Made by a program: the position numbers and the translations under genes | Shown here: in pieces, positions 42,442 to 52,169 of the stretch | Layout of the letters: the number at the start of each line of letters is the position of its first letter | Position numbering within the stretch: position 1 is the first letter of the stretch | Assembly: GCF_900112865.1 (NCBI RefSeq) | Contig: NZ_FONH01000001.1 | Coordinates: 372,001-436,000, forward strand | Origin: Dyella marensis | GTDB lineage: Bacteria; Pseudomonadota; Gammaproteobacteria; Xanthomonadales; Rhodanobacteraceae | Reading direction: 5' to 3' | DNA: 64,000 nt | The notes under the pieces: generated by a model | The model's database searches: none | What the model was told of the DNA's origin: nothing | What the model saw: the letters and a program-made list of their open reading frames with translations, nothing else

Positions 42442-43566
42442 TCAGGAAGTGACGCGCGACCAGAACTGCTTCACGCCGTCGACCCAGGTCTTGGCGCGCG
42501 GCGTGTGCTGGTCGGCATCCTCGTGCTTGAAGGTGGCTTCCAGCTGTTCCATCAGCTCGCGCTGCTGCCGGGTCAGGCGCACCGGCGTCTCCACCACCAC
42601 GTGGCAGATCAGGTCGCCGGTGCGGCCGCTGCGCACCGACTTCACGCCGCGGCCGCGCAGGCGGAACTGCTGCCCGGTCTGCGTCTCCGGCGGCACCTGG
42701 ATCGACACCTCGCCTTCCAGCGTCGGCACCATCAGCTCGTCGCCCAGCGCGGCCTGGCCGAAGCGGATCGGCAGCTCGCAGTAAAGATCGTTGCCCTGGC
42801 GCTGGAAGATGGCGTGCTCGCGCACGTGCACTTCGACGTACAGGTCGCCGGCCTCGGCGCCCGCGCCGCCGGCCTCGCCCTGCCCGGTCAGGCGGATGCG
42901 GTCGCCGGTGTCCACGCCGGCCGGGATGCGCACCGACAGCGTGCGGGTTTCTTCCAGGCGCCCTTCGCCGCGGCATGGCTTGCAGGGCTTCTCGATGGTC
43001 TGGCCGGCGCCGCCGCAATGCGGGCAGCTCTGCTGGATCGAGAAGATGCCGTTCTGCATGCGCACGCGGCCGTGGCCGTTGCAGGTGCGGCACTGCACGG
43101 TCTTGCCGTCCTCGGAACCGGAGCCGTTGCAGTGATGGCAGCTCACCTGGGTCGGCACCTGGAAATTCTTCTCGACGCCGAACACGGCTTCCTCGAGATC
43201 CAGCTCCATCATGTAGCGCAGGTCGGCGCCGCGGCGCGAACGCCCGCGTCCGCCGCCCATGCCGAAAATATCGCCGAAGATGTCGCCGAAGATATCGCCC
43301 ATGTCGCCGAAGCCGCCGGCGCCGCGCCCGCCCATGCCGCCTTCGAAGGCAGCGTGGCCGTGCTGGTCGTACATCGAGCGCTTCTGCGGATCGGACAGCA
43401 CTTCGTAGGCCTCCTTGGCCTCCTTGAACTTCTCCTGCGCATGCGGATCGTCCGGACAGCGGTCCGGGTGGTACTTCATCGCCAGGCGGCGGAAGGACTT
43501 CTTGAGCTCGACCTCGGTCACCGTTCGTTCGACGTCGAGGATTTCGTAGTAATCGCGCTTGCTCAT
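42442..43566 (-). CDS. dnaJ: chaperone protein DnaJ
   Basis: A 374-residue co-chaperone with J domain ([23 protein letters not shown] in [10 protein letters not shown]), a G/F region ([14 protein letters not shown]), the four zinc-finger repeats [24 protein letters not shown] and CKPCRGEG, and the C-terminal substrate-binding domains. It stimulates DnaK ATPase. It lies after dnaK, with a terminator-like hairpin in the 128-bp gap that may lower its level relative to DnaK. Confidence 0.98.
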   Translation of the reverse strand: MSKRDYYEILDVERTVTEVELKKSFRRLAMKYHPDRCPDDPHAQEKFKEAKEAYEVLSDPQKRSMYDQHGHAAFEGGMGGRGAGGFGDMGDIFGDIFGDIFGMGGGRGRSRRGADLRYMMELDLEEAVFGVEKNFQVPTQVSCHHCNGSGSEDGKTVQCRTCNGHGRVRMQNGIFSIQQSCPHCGGAGQTIEKPCKPCRGEGRLEETRTLSVRIPAGVDTGDRIRLTGQGEAGGAGAEAGDLYVEVHVREHAIFQRQGNDLYCELPIRFGQAALGDELMVPTLEGEVSIQVPPETQTGQQFRLRGRGVKSVRSGRTGDLICHVVVETPVRLTRQQRELMEQLEATFKHEDADQHTPRAKTWVDGVKQFWSRVTS

Positions 43567-43631
43567 GCTGGTTTCCGACTTGGATCGCTGATTTCCATGA
43601 ATCGGCAGCGATCCATGACTCTCCTCAAGAA

Positions 43632-43665
43632 ACAGCCCGCGCCTGGGTTCCCCCGGGCGCGGGCT
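43632..43665 (-). terminator. hairpin between dnaK and dnaJ
   Basis: On the minus strand AGCCCGCGCCC and GGCGCGGGCT pair around a GGGGAACCCA loop and are followed by GTTTCTT. It is a plausible partial terminator that would make dnaJ transcripts rarer than dnaK transcripts. Confidence 0.75.
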
Positions 43666-43694
43666 GCGTCAGACCGGCCTTGACGGCCGCCGCG

Positions 43695-45617
43695 TCATTT
43701 CTTGTCGTCGCCCTTCACTTCGGTGAACTCGGCATCGACCACATCGTCGGCCGGACCCGAAGCGCCGCCCTGCGGGCCGGCCTGCGGACCGCCGGCGCCG
43801 GCGCCCTGGGCCACCGCATTCAGCGACTGCGCGGCCTGCTCGAGCTTCTCGATCTTCGACTCGATCGCGGCCTTGTCGTCGCCGTCCTTGGCCTTTTCGA
43901 GCTCGGCCAGTGCGCCTTCGATCGTGCTCAGCTGCTCGCCCGGCACCTTGCCGCCGTGCTCCTTGAGCGCGCTGCGCGTGGCGTGCACCAGCTGGTCGGC
44001 CTTGTTGCGGGTGCTGACCAGTTCCTGGAACTTGCGGTCTTCTTCCTTGTTGGCCTCGGCGTCCGCGACCATGCGGGCGATCTCTTCCTCGGACAGGCCA
44101 GAGCCGGCCTTGATCTCGATCTTCTGTTCCTTGCCGGTCTTCTTGTCCTTGGCCGACACGTGCAGGATGCCGTTGGCGTCGATGTCGAAGGTCACTTCGA
44201 TCTGCGGCATGCCGCGCGGCGCGGCGTCGATACCCTGCAGATCGAACTTGCCCAGCGACTTGTTCGCGCTGGCGCGCTCGCGCTCGCCCTGCAGCACGTG
44301 CACGGTCACCGCGGTCTGGTTGTCGTCGGCGGTGGAGAACACCTGCGAGGCCTTGGTCGGCACCGTGGTGTTCTTCTCGATCAGCTTGGTCATCACGCCG
44401 CCCATGGTCTCGATGCCCAGCGACAGCGGGGTCACGTCCAGCAGCAGCACGTCCTTGACCGAACCGCCCAGCACGCCGCCCTGGATCGCGGCGCCCACGG
44501 CGACGGCTTCATCCGGATTGACGTCCTTGCGCGGCTCCTTGCCGAAGAAGTCCTTCACCGACTCCTGCACCTTGGGCATGCGGGTCTGGCCGCCGACCAG
44601 GATCACCTCGTCGATGTCGGAGACGCGCAGGCCGGCATCGTTCAGCGCGGTGCGGCAGGGTTCGATGGTGCGCTTGACCAGGTCTTCCACCAGCGCCTCG
44701 AGCTTGGCGCGGGTCAGCTTGATGTTGAGGTGCTTCGGACCGGAGGCATCGGCCGTGACGTACGGCAGGTTCACCTCGGTCTGGTGGCTGGAGGACAGCT
44801 CGATCTTGGCGCGCTCGGCGGCGTCCTTCAGGCGCTGCAGGGCCAGCGGATCCTTGCGCAGGTCCATGCCCTGGTCCTTCTTGAACTCCTCGACGAGGTA
44901 GTCGATGACGCGCAGGTCGAAGTCTTCGCCACCCAGGAAGGTGTCGCCGTTGGTGGCCAGCACCTCGAACTGCTTCTCGCCGTCGACGTCGGCGATCTCG
45001 ATGATCGACACGTCGAAGGTGCCGCCGCCCAGGTCGTACACCGCGATCTTGCGGTCGCCGCCCTTCTTGTCCAGGCCATAGGCCAGAGCAGCTGCAGTGG
45101 GCTCGTTGATGATGCGCTTGACCTCCAGGCCCGCGATCTTGCCGGCGTCCTTGGTGGCCTGGCGCTGGCTGTCGTTGAAGTAGGCCGGCACGGTGATCAC
45201 CGCCTCGGTGACCGGCTCGCCGAGATAATCCTCGGCGGTCTTCTTCATCTTCATCAGCACCTTCGCCGAGATCTCCTGCGGCGCCATCTTCTTGCCGTCG
45301 GCGGTGGCGACCCAGGCGTCGCCGTTGTCGTGCGCGACGATGCCGTAGGGCACGATGTGCAGGTCTTTCTGCACTTCGGCGTCGGTGAACTTGCGGCCGA
45401 TCAGGCGCTTCACCGCGTAGAAGGTGTTCTTCGGGTTAGTCACGCTCTGGCGCTTGGCGGGAGCGCCCACCAGCACTTCGCCGTCCTTGGTGAAAGCGAC
45501 GATCGACGGGGTGGTGCGATCGCCTTCCGAATTCTCGATGACCTTGGCCGTGCTGCCGTCCATGATGGCGACGCAGGAGTTGGTCGTACCCAGGTCGATG
45601 CCGATGATCTTGCCCAT
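43695..45617 (-). CDS. dnaK: chaperone protein DnaK
   Basis: A 640-residue Hsp70. The ATPase domain starts [20 protein letters not shown] and has [15 protein letters not shown]; the linker [18 protein letters not shown] leads to the substrate domain; the C-terminal tail is rich in G, A and Q and ends [17 protein letters not shown]. Start ATG 45617 is the canonical start; further upstream lies a 145-bp gap with a sigma-32-type promoter. It works with GrpE and DnaJ, encoded beside it. Confidence 0.98.
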   Translation of the reverse strand: MGKIIGIDLGTTNSCVAIMDGSTAKVIENSEGDRTTPSIVAFTKDGEVLVGAPAKRQSVTNPKNTFYAVKRLIGRKFTDAEVQKDLHIVPYGIVAHDNGDAWVATADGKKMAPQEISAKVLMKMKKTAEDYLGEPVTEAVITVPAYFNDSQRQATKDAGKIAGLEVKRIINEPTAAALAYGLDKKGGDRKIAVYDLGGGTFDVSIIEIADVDGEKQFEVLATNGDTFLGGEDFDLRVIDYLVEEFKKDQGMDLRKDPLALQRLKDAAERAKIELSSSHQTEVNLPYVTADASGPKHLNIKLTRAKLEALVEDLVKRTIEPCRTALNDAGLRVSDIDEVILVGGQTRMPKVQESVKDFFGKEPRKDVNPDEAVAVGAAIQGGVLGGSVKDVLLLDVTPLSLGIETMGGVMTKLIEKNTTVPTKASQVFSTADDNQTAVTVHVLQGERERASANKSLGKFDLQGIDAAPRGMPQIEVTFDIDANGILHVSAKDKKTGKEQKIEIKAGSGLSEEEIARMVADAEANKEEDRKFQELVSTRNKADQLVHATRSALKEHGGKVPGEQLSTIEGALAELEKAKDGDDKAAIESKIEKLEQAAQSLNAVAQGAGAGGPQAGPQGGASGPADDVVDAEFTEVKGDDKK

Positions 45618-45668
45618 GTTTGTATGCTCCGAAATCTCGATGCGGCCCCGCGGCCGCGCTGTGTTGTC

Positions 45669-45697
45669 AAATGGGGCCCGGCTCTGGCGATTCAACG
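45669..45697 (-). promoter_or_regulatory. sigma-32-type promoter of dnaK
   Basis: On the minus strand CGTTGAA is separated by 14 bases from CCCCATTT, which matches the heat-shock -10 consensus CCCCATnT exactly and the -35 CTTGAAA nearly. It lies in the grpE-dnaK gap, about 50 bases before the dnaK ATG. Confidence 0.75.
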
Positions 45698-45762
45698 CGC
45701 CGGCGGACCCTCATCCTGTGTTCTGAAGCCTTCGGCGTGGCCGCGTTCAGGCGGCCGCGCCC

Positions 45763-46296
45763 TCAGTCTTTGGCGACCGCGACCAGGGCCGGGCGCAGCA
45801 GGCGATCGTTCAACACATAGCCCTTCTGCAGCACGCTGACCACCGTGTTCGGCGCCTTGCCCGGCGCCTCCACCATGCTCACCGCGTGATGGCGCTCCGG
45901 ATCCAGCGGCTGGCCCAGCGGATCGACCTGCACCAGACCGTTGTTCTCGGCGATCTTCAGCAGCGATTTGAGCGTCAGCGCGATGCCCTCGCGCACGCTG
46001 GCGACGTCGCCGCCTTCCACGCTCAGGCCCATTTCCAGGCCGTCGTACACCGGCAGCAGTTCGTTGAGCAGCTTCTCGTTGGCGAAGCGGCGGGCCTGCT
46101 CGACGTCGCGATGCAGGCGGCGGCGCTGGTTCTCGATCTCGGCCTTCTCGCGCAGCACGGTGTCGCGCAGCTCCGTGTTGACAGCTTCGAGTTCGGCGAC
46201 CCGGGCCTTCAAGGCCTCGAGCTCGGCATGGGCCTGCGCATCCGGCGCGGCGGCATCCGGCGCCCCGCTGGGCACCTGCTGGTCGTTGTTCTGCAT
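45763..46296 (-). CDS. grpE: nucleotide exchange factor GrpE
   Basis: A 177-residue protein with an acidic, alanine-rich N-terminus, a long coiled coil (LEALKARVAELEAVNTELRD) and the conserved RRLHRDVEQARRFANEKLL followed by LLPVYDGLEMGL and the C-terminal beta domain HHAVSMVEAPGKAPNTVVSV with LRPALVAVAK at the end. It releases ADP from DnaK. The start MQNNDQQV at 46296 excludes upstream codons lying in the gap to hrcA. Confidence 0.96.
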   Translation of the reverse strand: MQNNDQQVPSGAPDAAAPDAQAHAELEALKARVAELEAVNTELRDTVLREKAEIENQRRRLHRDVEQARRFANEKLLNELLPVYDGLEMGLSVEGGDVASVREGIALTLKSLLKIAENNGLVQVDPLGQPLDPERHHAVSMVEAPGKAPNTVVSVLQKGYVLNDRLLRPALVAVAKD

Positions 46297-46376
46297 GAAA
46301 GACTCCAAAACCCAAATTGGCCGGCACGGCGTGCCGACCCCCAACATTGCGCGGGTAACCCCGCCTCCCGTGGCGG

Positions 46377-47438
46377 TTATAAGGCCGTGGCGGCGCGATT
46401 CAAGGCGTCGCTCAACACGCCGGCCGTGGCCTGCACGACCGGGATCACCCGCTCGTAGGCCATGCGGGTCGGGCCGATCACCCCGACCGCCCCCAGCACG
46501 CGGCCCTGGGTGCCGTAGGTGGCGGTGACCACGCTGCAGCCGTCCAGTGCCGCGAACCCCGATTCCTCGCCGATGAACAGCCGCACGCCCGGGGCGCGGG
46601 CGCAGACTTCCATCAGCTGCAGCAGCTCGTTCTTCTTCTGGAACGCCTCGAACAGCTCGCGCAGGCGCTCCAGGTTCGCCAGCTCGGCGTAGCCCATCAG
46701 GTTGGTCTGGCCGCTGACCAGCACGTCGTCGCTGTCGCTCTGCGGCGCGAACGAGGCGGCCGCCAGCTCCACCGCGCTGGACATCATGCGGTTCAGTTCG
46801 CTGCTGGCCTCGCGCAGTTCGCGCAGCAGGTGGGCGCGGATGTCGTCCAGCCGCAGCCCGGCGAAATGCGCGTTGAGATAATTGGCGGCCTGCTCCAGCT
46901 CGGCCGGCTCCAGCGGCTTGGCCAGCTGGATCACGCGGTTCTGCACCTGGTTGTCCGAGAACACCAGGATCACCAGCACGCGGGCGTCCGGCAGGGCCAC
47001 GAAATCGATATGCCGCAGCGGGAAGTCGACCTGGCGCGGCACGGTGACCACGCCGGCGAAGTGGGTCATCGCCGACAGCAGGCTGGACACATTGCCCAGC
47101 AGGTCACGGGTATTGGTCGGCCCCGCGGGCAGCTCGCGCTGCAGGCGGGCCATTTCTTCCACCGGCAGCGGCTGCAGCTCGATCAGGCTGTCCACGAACA
47201 GGCGCAGCCCGCGCGGCGTGGGCACACGGCCGGCCGAGGTATGCGGCGAGGCGACCAGGCCGGCGTCTTCCAGGTCCGCCATGATGTTGCGGATGGTGGC
47301 GGGGCTGACGTCCAGGCCGGAGGAACGCGACAGCGTGCGCGACCCCACCGGCTCGCCGTCGGCCAGGTACTGCGCAATCAAGGTGCGCAGCAGCCGCCGG
47401 GCGCGGATATCCAGGTCGTGGGAGAGAGGTCGAGACAT
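46377..47438 (-). CDS. hrcA: heat-inducible transcription repressor HrcA
   Basis: A 353-residue repressor with an N-terminal winged helix (GSRTLSRSSGLDVSPATIRN, IMADLEDAGLVASPHTSAGR), the central GAF-like domain and a conserved C-terminus (VIGPTRMAYERVIPVV). HrcA normally binds CIRCE operators; I do not see a complete TTAGCACTC-N9-GAGTGCTAA here, although TTAGCAGTC, a left half-site with one mismatch, lies just upstream. It heads the hrcA-grpE-dnaK-dnaJ cluster and has a sigma-32-like promoter. Confidence 0.96.
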   Translation of the reverse strand: MSRPLSHDLDIRARRLLRTLIAQYLADGEPVGSRTLSRSSGLDVSPATIRNIMADLEDAGLVASPHTSAGRVPTPRGLRLFVDSLIELQPLPVEEMARLQRELPAGPTNTRDLLGNVSSLLSAMTHFAGVVTVPRQVDFPLRHIDFVALPDARVLVILVFSDNQVQNRVIQLAKPLEPAELEQAANYLNAHFAGLRLDDIRAHLLRELREASSELNRMMSSAVELAAASFAPQSDSDDVLVSGQTNLMGYAELANLERLRELFEAFQKKNELLQLMEVCARAPGVRLFIGEESGFAALDGCSVVTATYGTQGRVLGAVGVIGPTRMAYERVIPVVQATAGVLSDALNRAATAL

Positions 47439-47469
47439 GCGCGCTGTGGCAATCCGTGAGACTGCTAAG

Positions 47470-47498
47470 AAATAAGGTTAGCTCCGCCAGTTTGCAAG
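47470..47498 (-). promoter_or_regulatory. sigma-32-type promoter of hrcA
   Basis: On the minus strand CTTGCAA, 14 bases, CCTTATTT: close to CTTGAAA-N13-17-CCCCATnT. It ends 31 bases before the hrcA ATG, and the HrcA half-site-like TTAGCAGTC overlaps its downstream edge. Confidence 0.65.
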
Positions 47499-47597
47499 AA
47501 ATCCGACCGGGCGGGGGCTGGTCGCGGGGTGATCGGGCCCGCTCCTCCCCGCCGGGGTCTGCCCTTACAATCCCCCGACTTAACCACGCGACACCCC

Positions 47598-49274
47598 ATG
47601 CTCACCTCGCTCTACGTCCGCCATTTCGCAGTTGTAGAAGAAGCCGAGATCGCCTTCGGCCCGGGTCTCACCGTGGTCAGCGGCGAGACCGGCGCCGGCA
47701 AGTCCCTGCTGGTCGACGCCTTGATGCTGCTGGCCGGCGGCCGCGCCGACAGCGGCATGGTCCGCGCCGGCAGCGACCGCGCGGAACTGGCCGCCGAATT
47801 CGACCTGGCCGCCCTGCCCGAGGCCCGCGCCTGGCTGCGCACCGAGGAACTGGACGAGGAAGACGGCAGCTGCCGCCTGCGCCGCGTGATCCGCGCCGAG
47901 GGCAGCTCGCGCGCCTGGATCAACGGCCGCCCGGCCAGCGCCAGCCAGCTCGGCGAGCTGGCCACCCTGCTGGTGGAGATCCACGGCCAGCACGAACACC
48001 AGGCCCTGCTCTCGCGTGCCCACCAGATGGCCCTGCTCGACGCCTACGCCGGCCACGACACACTGCTGGCCCAGGCCCGCGACAGCGCCCTGCAGTGGCG
48101 CGAGGTCGGTGCGCGCATTCGCAAGCTCAGCGGCGGCGAAGACCGCGAGCAGCGCCTGGAGCTGCTGCGCCACGAGGCCGCGGAACTGGAGCAATGGGTA
48201 CTCGCCCCGGCCGACCTGAGCGAGCTGGAAGCCAGCCACAGGCGCCTGGCCAATGCCGGCCGCCTGGCCGAAGGCGCCGCCGGCGTAGCGGAGCTGATCG
48301 ATGGCGACAGCGAGCTGGCGCTGAGCCGCGCCCTGGCCCGCGCCCACGCCGAGCTGGACAAGCTCGGCACGCTGGACGACCGCCTCGCCCCGCTGCTGCA
48401 GCTGCTCGGCGACGCTTCCATCCAGCTCGGCGAAGCCGCCGACGGCCTCAATCGCTACGCCCAGGACGTAGACCTGGACCCCGAGCGCTACACCGAGGTC
48501 GACACTCACCTCACCCGCCTGCACGAGCTCTCGCGCAAGCACCGCACGCCGGTTTCCGACCTGCACGAAAAAGCCGCTGCCGTGCGCACCGAACTGACCG
48601 AACTGGAAGGCGCCGGCGACGCGCTGGAACAGCTGGCCGCCCAGCGCGACCAGCTGCGCCGCGACTACGACGCCGCCGCGGCCAAGTTGAGCAAGGCACG
48701 CGCGAGTTCTGCCGCCAAGCTGGGCAAGGAAGTCGGCGCGCTGATGTCCGAACTGGGCATGGCCGGCGGCCAGTTGGTGATCGAACTGGAAGCAGCCGGC
48801 AACGACGAACCCGATCCGCAGGGCCGCGAGCGCTGCGAGCTGCTGGTCAGCGCCAACCCCGGCCAGCCGCCGCGCCCGCTGCGCAAGGTGGCCTCCGGCG
48901 GCGAACTGGCGCGCATCAGCCTGGCGATCGAAGTGGCCACGCTGGGCAAGGACACCGTCGGCAGCATGGTCTTCGACGAAGTGGACACCGGCATCGGCGG
49001 CGCCGTCGCCGAGGTGGTCGGCCAGAAGCTGCGCGCCCTGGGCGGCCAGCGCCAGGTGCTGTGCGTCACCCACCTGCCGCAGGTGGCCGCGCAGGGCCAT
49101 GCGCATCTGCGCGTGAGCAAGCACAGCGATGGCAGTTCGACCCAGACCCGGATCGAGAAGCTGGACGCAGGCGGCCGCCGCGACGAGCTGGCGCGCATGC
49201 TGGGCGGCGTGGAGATCACCAAGGAAACGCGGGCGCACGCCAAGCAGATGCTGGATCGGGCGCAGACGGCCTGA
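47598..49274 (+). CDS. recN: DNA repair protein RecN
   Basis: A 558-residue SMC-like ATPase for double-strand break repair. Walker A is VVSGETGAGKSLLVDALMLL, followed by IHGQHEHQALL; a long central coiled coil spans about residues 160-370; the signature KVASGGELARISLAIE and Walker B MVFDEVDTGIGG are C-terminal. ATG 47598 gives the normal MLTSLYVRHFAVVEEAEIAF start. It is divergent from hrcA. No clear LexA box was found in the 160-bp gap. Confidence 0.97.
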   Translation: MLTSLYVRHFAVVEEAEIAFGPGLTVVSGETGAGKSLLVDALMLLAGGRADSGMVRAGSDRAELAAEFDLAALPEARAWLRTEELDEEDGSCRLRRVIRAEGSSRAWINGRPASASQLGELATLLVEIHGQHEHQALLSRAHQMALLDAYAGHDTLLAQARDSALQWREVGARIRKLSGGEDREQRLELLRHEAAELEQWVLAPADLSELEASHRRLANAGRLAEGAAGVAELIDGDSELALSRALARAHAELDKLGTLDDRLAPLLQLLGDASIQLGEAADGLNRYAQDVDLDPERYTEVDTHLTRLHELSRKHRTPVSDLHEKAAAVRTELTELEGAGDALEQLAAQRDQLRRDYDAAAAKLSKARASSAAKLGKEVGALMSELGMAGGQLVIELEAAGNDEPDPQGRERCELLVSANPGQPPRPLRKVASGGELARISLAIEVATLGKDTVGSMVFDEVDTGIGGAVAEVVGQKLRALGGQRQVLCVTHLPQVAAQGHAHLRVSKHSDGSSTQTRIEKLDAGGRRDELARMLGGVEITKETRAHAKQMLDRAQTA

Positions 49275-49301
49275 TTCCCGCGAAAACGTTCAAGGATGAA
49301 T

Positions 49302-49421
49302 CCCTTCTCCCGTCGGGAGAAGGTGGCGGCAGCCGGATGAGGGGCCGGCCGGAGCGATGAGCATCACTTTTGCGCTCCGCCCGTACCCTCACCCCAACCC
49401 CTCTCCCGATGGGAGAGGGGC
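49302..49421. repeat. palindromic repeat family C, copy 2
   Basis: Full-length copy: CCTTCTCCCGTCGGGAGAAGG hairpin, GGATGAGGGGCCGG, the CGCTCCGCCCGTACCCTCA block and the closing CCCCTCTCCCGATGGGAGAGGGG hairpin. It fills the gap between recN and the convergent response-regulator gene. Confidence 0.9.
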
Positions 49422-49429
49422 TCAAAAGC

Positions 49430-50074
49430 TCAGCCCTTCCCCTCGCGCCGCGGCAACAACCCGCGCTCGCTGGCCATACGGTAAAGATCCAGTTCCGACC
49501 CCGCCCCCAGCTTGCCCATCAGGCTGGCGCGGTGAATGTAGACGGTCTTCTGCCCGATCCCCAGTTCCCCCGCCACCTGCTTCGGCGCGCGCCCCTCCGC
49601 CAGCAGCAGGAACACCTCGCGCTCGCGGCTGGTCAGGCGGTTGATCGGATCCAGCGCCTCGCTCGGCCGCTCGGCGCGGCGCTGGCGCAGGTCGGAGCTG
49701 AGGAAACATTCGCCCTGCATCACCGCGCGCAGGCCGGCCACCAGTTCCTCCGGCGCCACGCCCTTGGTGACGTAGCCGCTGGCGCCGCGGCGCAGCGCTT
49801 CGGACACGTAGGGTTCGCCGTCGTGCATGCTCAGTACCACGATGCGGGTCTGGTCGGCCACGCTGCGCAGATGCTCGATCAGCGGCAGGCCGCTGCCGTC
49901 GGGCAGCGAGAGGTCCAGGGCGACCAGGTCCGGCCGGCGCTGGCTGACTGCCTCCACCGCGTCGTCGGCGCTGCGGCACTCGGCCACCACCTCGAGGTCG
50001 GGCTCCAATTCGATCAGCCGCTTGAAGCCTTCGCGGACTATGGCGTGGTCATCGACCAGGACGATGCTGTACAT
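49430..50074 (-). CDS. NarL/UhpA-type response regulator
   Basis: A 214-residue regulator with a receiver domain (acidic pair in VLVDDHAIV, phosphoacceptor aspartate in LVALDLSLPDGSG, lysine in GYVTKGV) and a LuxR-type helix-turn-helix (LTSREREVFLLLAEGR, VAGELGIGQKTVYIHR). It is divergent from a MASE1-like histidine kinase gene, its likely partner, resembling UhpA/UhpB. Target genes are not evident. The C-terminus ends shortly before repeat C2. Confidence 0.93.
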   Translation of the reverse strand: MYSIVLVDDHAIVREGFKRLIELEPDLEVVAECRSADDAVEAVSQRRPDLVALDLSLPDGSGLPLIEHLRSVADQTRIVVLSMHDGEPYVSEALRRGASGYVTKGVAPEELVAGLRAVMQGECFLSSDLRQRRAERPSEALDPINRLTSREREVFLLLAEGRAPKQVAGELGIGQKTVYIHRASLMGKLGAGSELDLYRMASERGLLPRREGKG

Positions 50075-50141
50075 GGGTCATCACTCTATAGCAGCCCCCA
50101 GTCGTTTGCCCACGGGGCCACCCTCAGTCCACGAACTCGAA

Positions 50142-50196
50142 TCCTTCTCCCTCCGGGAGAAGGTGGCGGCAGCCGGATGAGGGTCCGGCCGGAGCG
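50142..50196. repeat. half copy of palindromic repeat family C
   Basis: Only the left part is present (CCTTCTCCCTCCGGGAGAAGG hairpin and GGATGAGGGTCCGGCCGGAGCG); the right arm and closing hairpin are missing. It lies in the divergent promoter region between the response regulator and the histidine kinase. Confidence 0.85.
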
Positions 50197-50259
50197 ACGC
50201 GCGCCACACTCGCACTCCCCTCCGCCCCGCCAACATTGCCCGCATGTACCATCGCCGCC

Positions 50260-51855
50260 ATGCTTTCGAGACCCCTGTTCCTGCCCTGGGCCGGCATCCT
50301 CGCCTGTGCCGGCTATTTCCTGCTGTGGCTGCTGCTGTGGCCGACCGAGCAGCCTTATTGGATGCTGCCCTACGGCCTGCGCTTCGGCGCGCTGCTGCTG
50401 TCGCCGACGCGGATGTGGCCGTGGCTGCTGTTCGCCGAGTTCGGCGCGACCACGCTGCTGGCGCTCACCCAAGGCATGCCGCTGGGCTGGCAGGGCCTGA
50501 TCCTCGGCGAATTGCCTGAACCCATCGTGGTAACCATCTGCCTGTGGCTGATGCGCCGCGCGCAGCTGCACGTGAGCATGCGCGATCCGGAGGACGTCTC
50601 GCGCCTGCTGCTGTCCGCCGCGTTCACCGTGGCCGCGACCACGGTGGTGGATGCGGCGATCCTCACCGCCGTGCATGCCGTGCCCTCGTCCGAGCTGCTG
50701 ATGCGCGCGCTGGGCCAGGACCTGCTGGGCAACTACGTCGGCACCCTGCTGGTGGTGCCGCTGCTGATCATGCTGTTCCGCGCGCACCTGGAGCACCGCG
50801 CGCTGGCCAACCTGACCATGGACGGCCTGCTGGTGATGCTGCCGGCGCTGGCGATTTTGCTGCTGCTCTCCTCGCATCCGGCGCCGCAGCCGCAGTTCGC
50901 GCGGATTCTGTCGCTGGCGCCGGTGCTGTTCTTCGCCTTCCGCCACGGCTGGCGCGGCGCCAGCCTGGCCATGCTGATCACCAGCCTGGGCATGACCCTG
51001 GTGGATCATTTCGCCGGCCGCCCCGCGCCGGAAGCGCCGGCGCAGTTGTTCCTCTCCGTCGCCGGCACCGGCGCACTGATGCTGGGCGCGGCCACCGACG
51101 CGCTACGGCGCAGCAGCGAGCGCGTGGCCGAGCAGAATGTCTATCTCGCCGCGGTCAATCGCCGCCTGGATCAACTCGCGCGCCAGTTGCGCGATGCCGC
51201 GCGCGGCAACCTGCAGGCAGAGGAAAACCAGCGCCGCCACATGGCCGCCGAACTGCACGACGAGCTGGGCCAGAACCTCACCGCGATTTCCACGCACCTG
51301 AAGCTGGCGCAGGCGCGCCTGGCGCAGGCCGGCATGGACGATATCGGCGCGTCGATCAACAGCATCCTCGGCCACATGCGCCGCGCGCTGCACCGCCTGC
51401 TCGACGACCTGCGCCCCGCGGTACTCGACGAATTCGGCCTGCTGCGCGCGCTGGACGAAGGGCCGATCCGCGACCTGCTCGCCACCGCCGGCGTCATCTA
51501 CCGCACCGACCTGCACGGCGATCCGCGCCTGCTCGACGAAGACACCCGCACCGCGATCTATCGCCTGGTGCAGGAGAGCGCGACCAATGCGGTGAAGCAC
51601 GCGCAGGCGTCGACGTTCCAGCTGCGCCTGCGCATCGGCGAGCGCCAGGGCGGCGCGCTGGCGCTCTTGGATATCCGCGACGATGGCGTCGGCCTGCCCA
51701 CCCGCATGCCGCGCGGTGGCCGCGGCCTGCAGGGCATGCGCGACCGCGTGACCTCGCTGGGCGGCCTGTTCCGGCTGCGCCCGGAGTCGCAGGGCGTGCA
51801 CCTGCGCATACTGCTGCGCAGCAGCAATGCGAACGGCTTCACACAGCGTCTGTAA
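50260..51855 (+). CDS. histidine kinase with MASE1-like membrane sensor
   Basis: A 531-residue kinase. Residues 1 to about 280 form around eight membrane helices resembling a MASE1 sensor, followed by a short coiled coil. The HisKA_3 phosphoacceptor histidine is in MAAELHDELGQN (about residue 333) and the ATP-binding domain has ESATNAVKHAQ and DDGVGLPTRMPRGGRGLQG. It should phosphorylate the divergently encoded NarL-type regulator. The signal is unknown. ATG 50260 is preferred over an upstream TTG. Confidence 0.9.
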   Translation: MLSRPLFLPWAGILACAGYFLLWLLLWPTEQPYWMLPYGLRFGALLLSPTRMWPWLLFAEFGATTLLALTQGMPLGWQGLILGELPEPIVVTICLWLMRRAQLHVSMRDPEDVSRLLLSAAFTVAATTVVDAAILTAVHAVPSSELLMRALGQDLLGNYVGTLLVVPLLIMLFRAHLEHRALANLTMDGLLVMLPALAILLLLSSHPAPQPQFARILSLAPVLFFAFRHGWRGASLAMLITSLGMTLVDHFAGRPAPEAPAQLFLSVAGTGALMLGAATDALRRSSERVAEQNVYLAAVNRRLDQLARQLRDAARGNLQAEENQRRHMAAELHDELGQNLTAISTHLKLAQARLAQAGMDDIGASINSILGHMRRALHRLLDDLRPAVLDEFGLLRALDEGPIRDLLATAGVIYRTDLHGDPRLLDEDTRTAIYRLVQESATNAVKHAQASTFQLRLRIGERQGGALALLDIRDDGVGLPTRMPRGGRGLQGMRDRVTSLGGLFRLRPESQGVHLRILLRSSNANGFTQRL

Positions 51856-51929
51856 ACCGTTCCAGAAAGTTCCCACCTATAGGAAATTTTCCAATACCGG
51901 GCTCGTGAACAGCTCGTTAGCATCCTTCC

Positions 51930-52133
51930 CATCGATGTGGGGGAGCCACCATCGCAAGATGGTGAGCCATGCCAACCGTGGGGACGGTGGGCATGAAGAG
52001 CGGCAGGATGCCGTTCCGCCGCTTTCGAAGGGCACAGCCTGGCAACTGGCGAGCAATTCGCCCCGTCAGGAAGCCCATCGGAAGCGGATCAGCCGCCGGG
52101 TGGACAGGAGTCCTCCCGCGGCTTTTTTTATGG
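51930..52133 (+). ncRNA. candidate structured small RNA with intrinsic terminator
   Basis: The 486-bp gap after the histidine kinase has no credible gene, but 51930-52088 holds several successive hairpins: ACCATC-GCAA-GATGGT, CATGCCAACCGT paired with ACGGTGGGCATG, and GGCA-GGA-TGCC. A terminator closes it. GGA triplets are frequent, and at least two sit in hairpin loops, which recalls RsmX/CsrB-type RNAs that titrate RsmA/CsrA. I match it to no known family with confidence; an untranslated tail of the kinase mRNA is the simpler alternative. Confidence 0.4.
52089..52131 (+). terminator. intrinsic terminator
   Basis: AGCCGCCGGGTGGA pairs with TCCTCCCGCGGCT around CAGGAG (two small mismatches) and is followed by TTTTTTTA. 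It ends whatever transcript crosses the 51.9-52.1 kb gap. Confidence 0.88.
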
Positions 52134-52169
52134 GCGGGTGTTTTTCCACCCTCATCCTTCCAAAGCAAG

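Noticed and set aside
43680-45839. Long plus-strand open frames opposite dnaK
   Set aside because: Shadows of dnaK caused by high GC; the DnaK frame is unmistakable.
47439-47597. LexA operator before recN
   Set aside because: No sequence near the known proteobacterial LexA consensus sites was found in the recN-hrcA gap.
52089-52131. Signal recognition particle RNA (4.5S) suggested by GTCAGGAAGC nearby
   Set aside because: The conserved GGTCAGGTCCGGAAGGAAGCAGCC core is not present; only a partial resemblance exists.
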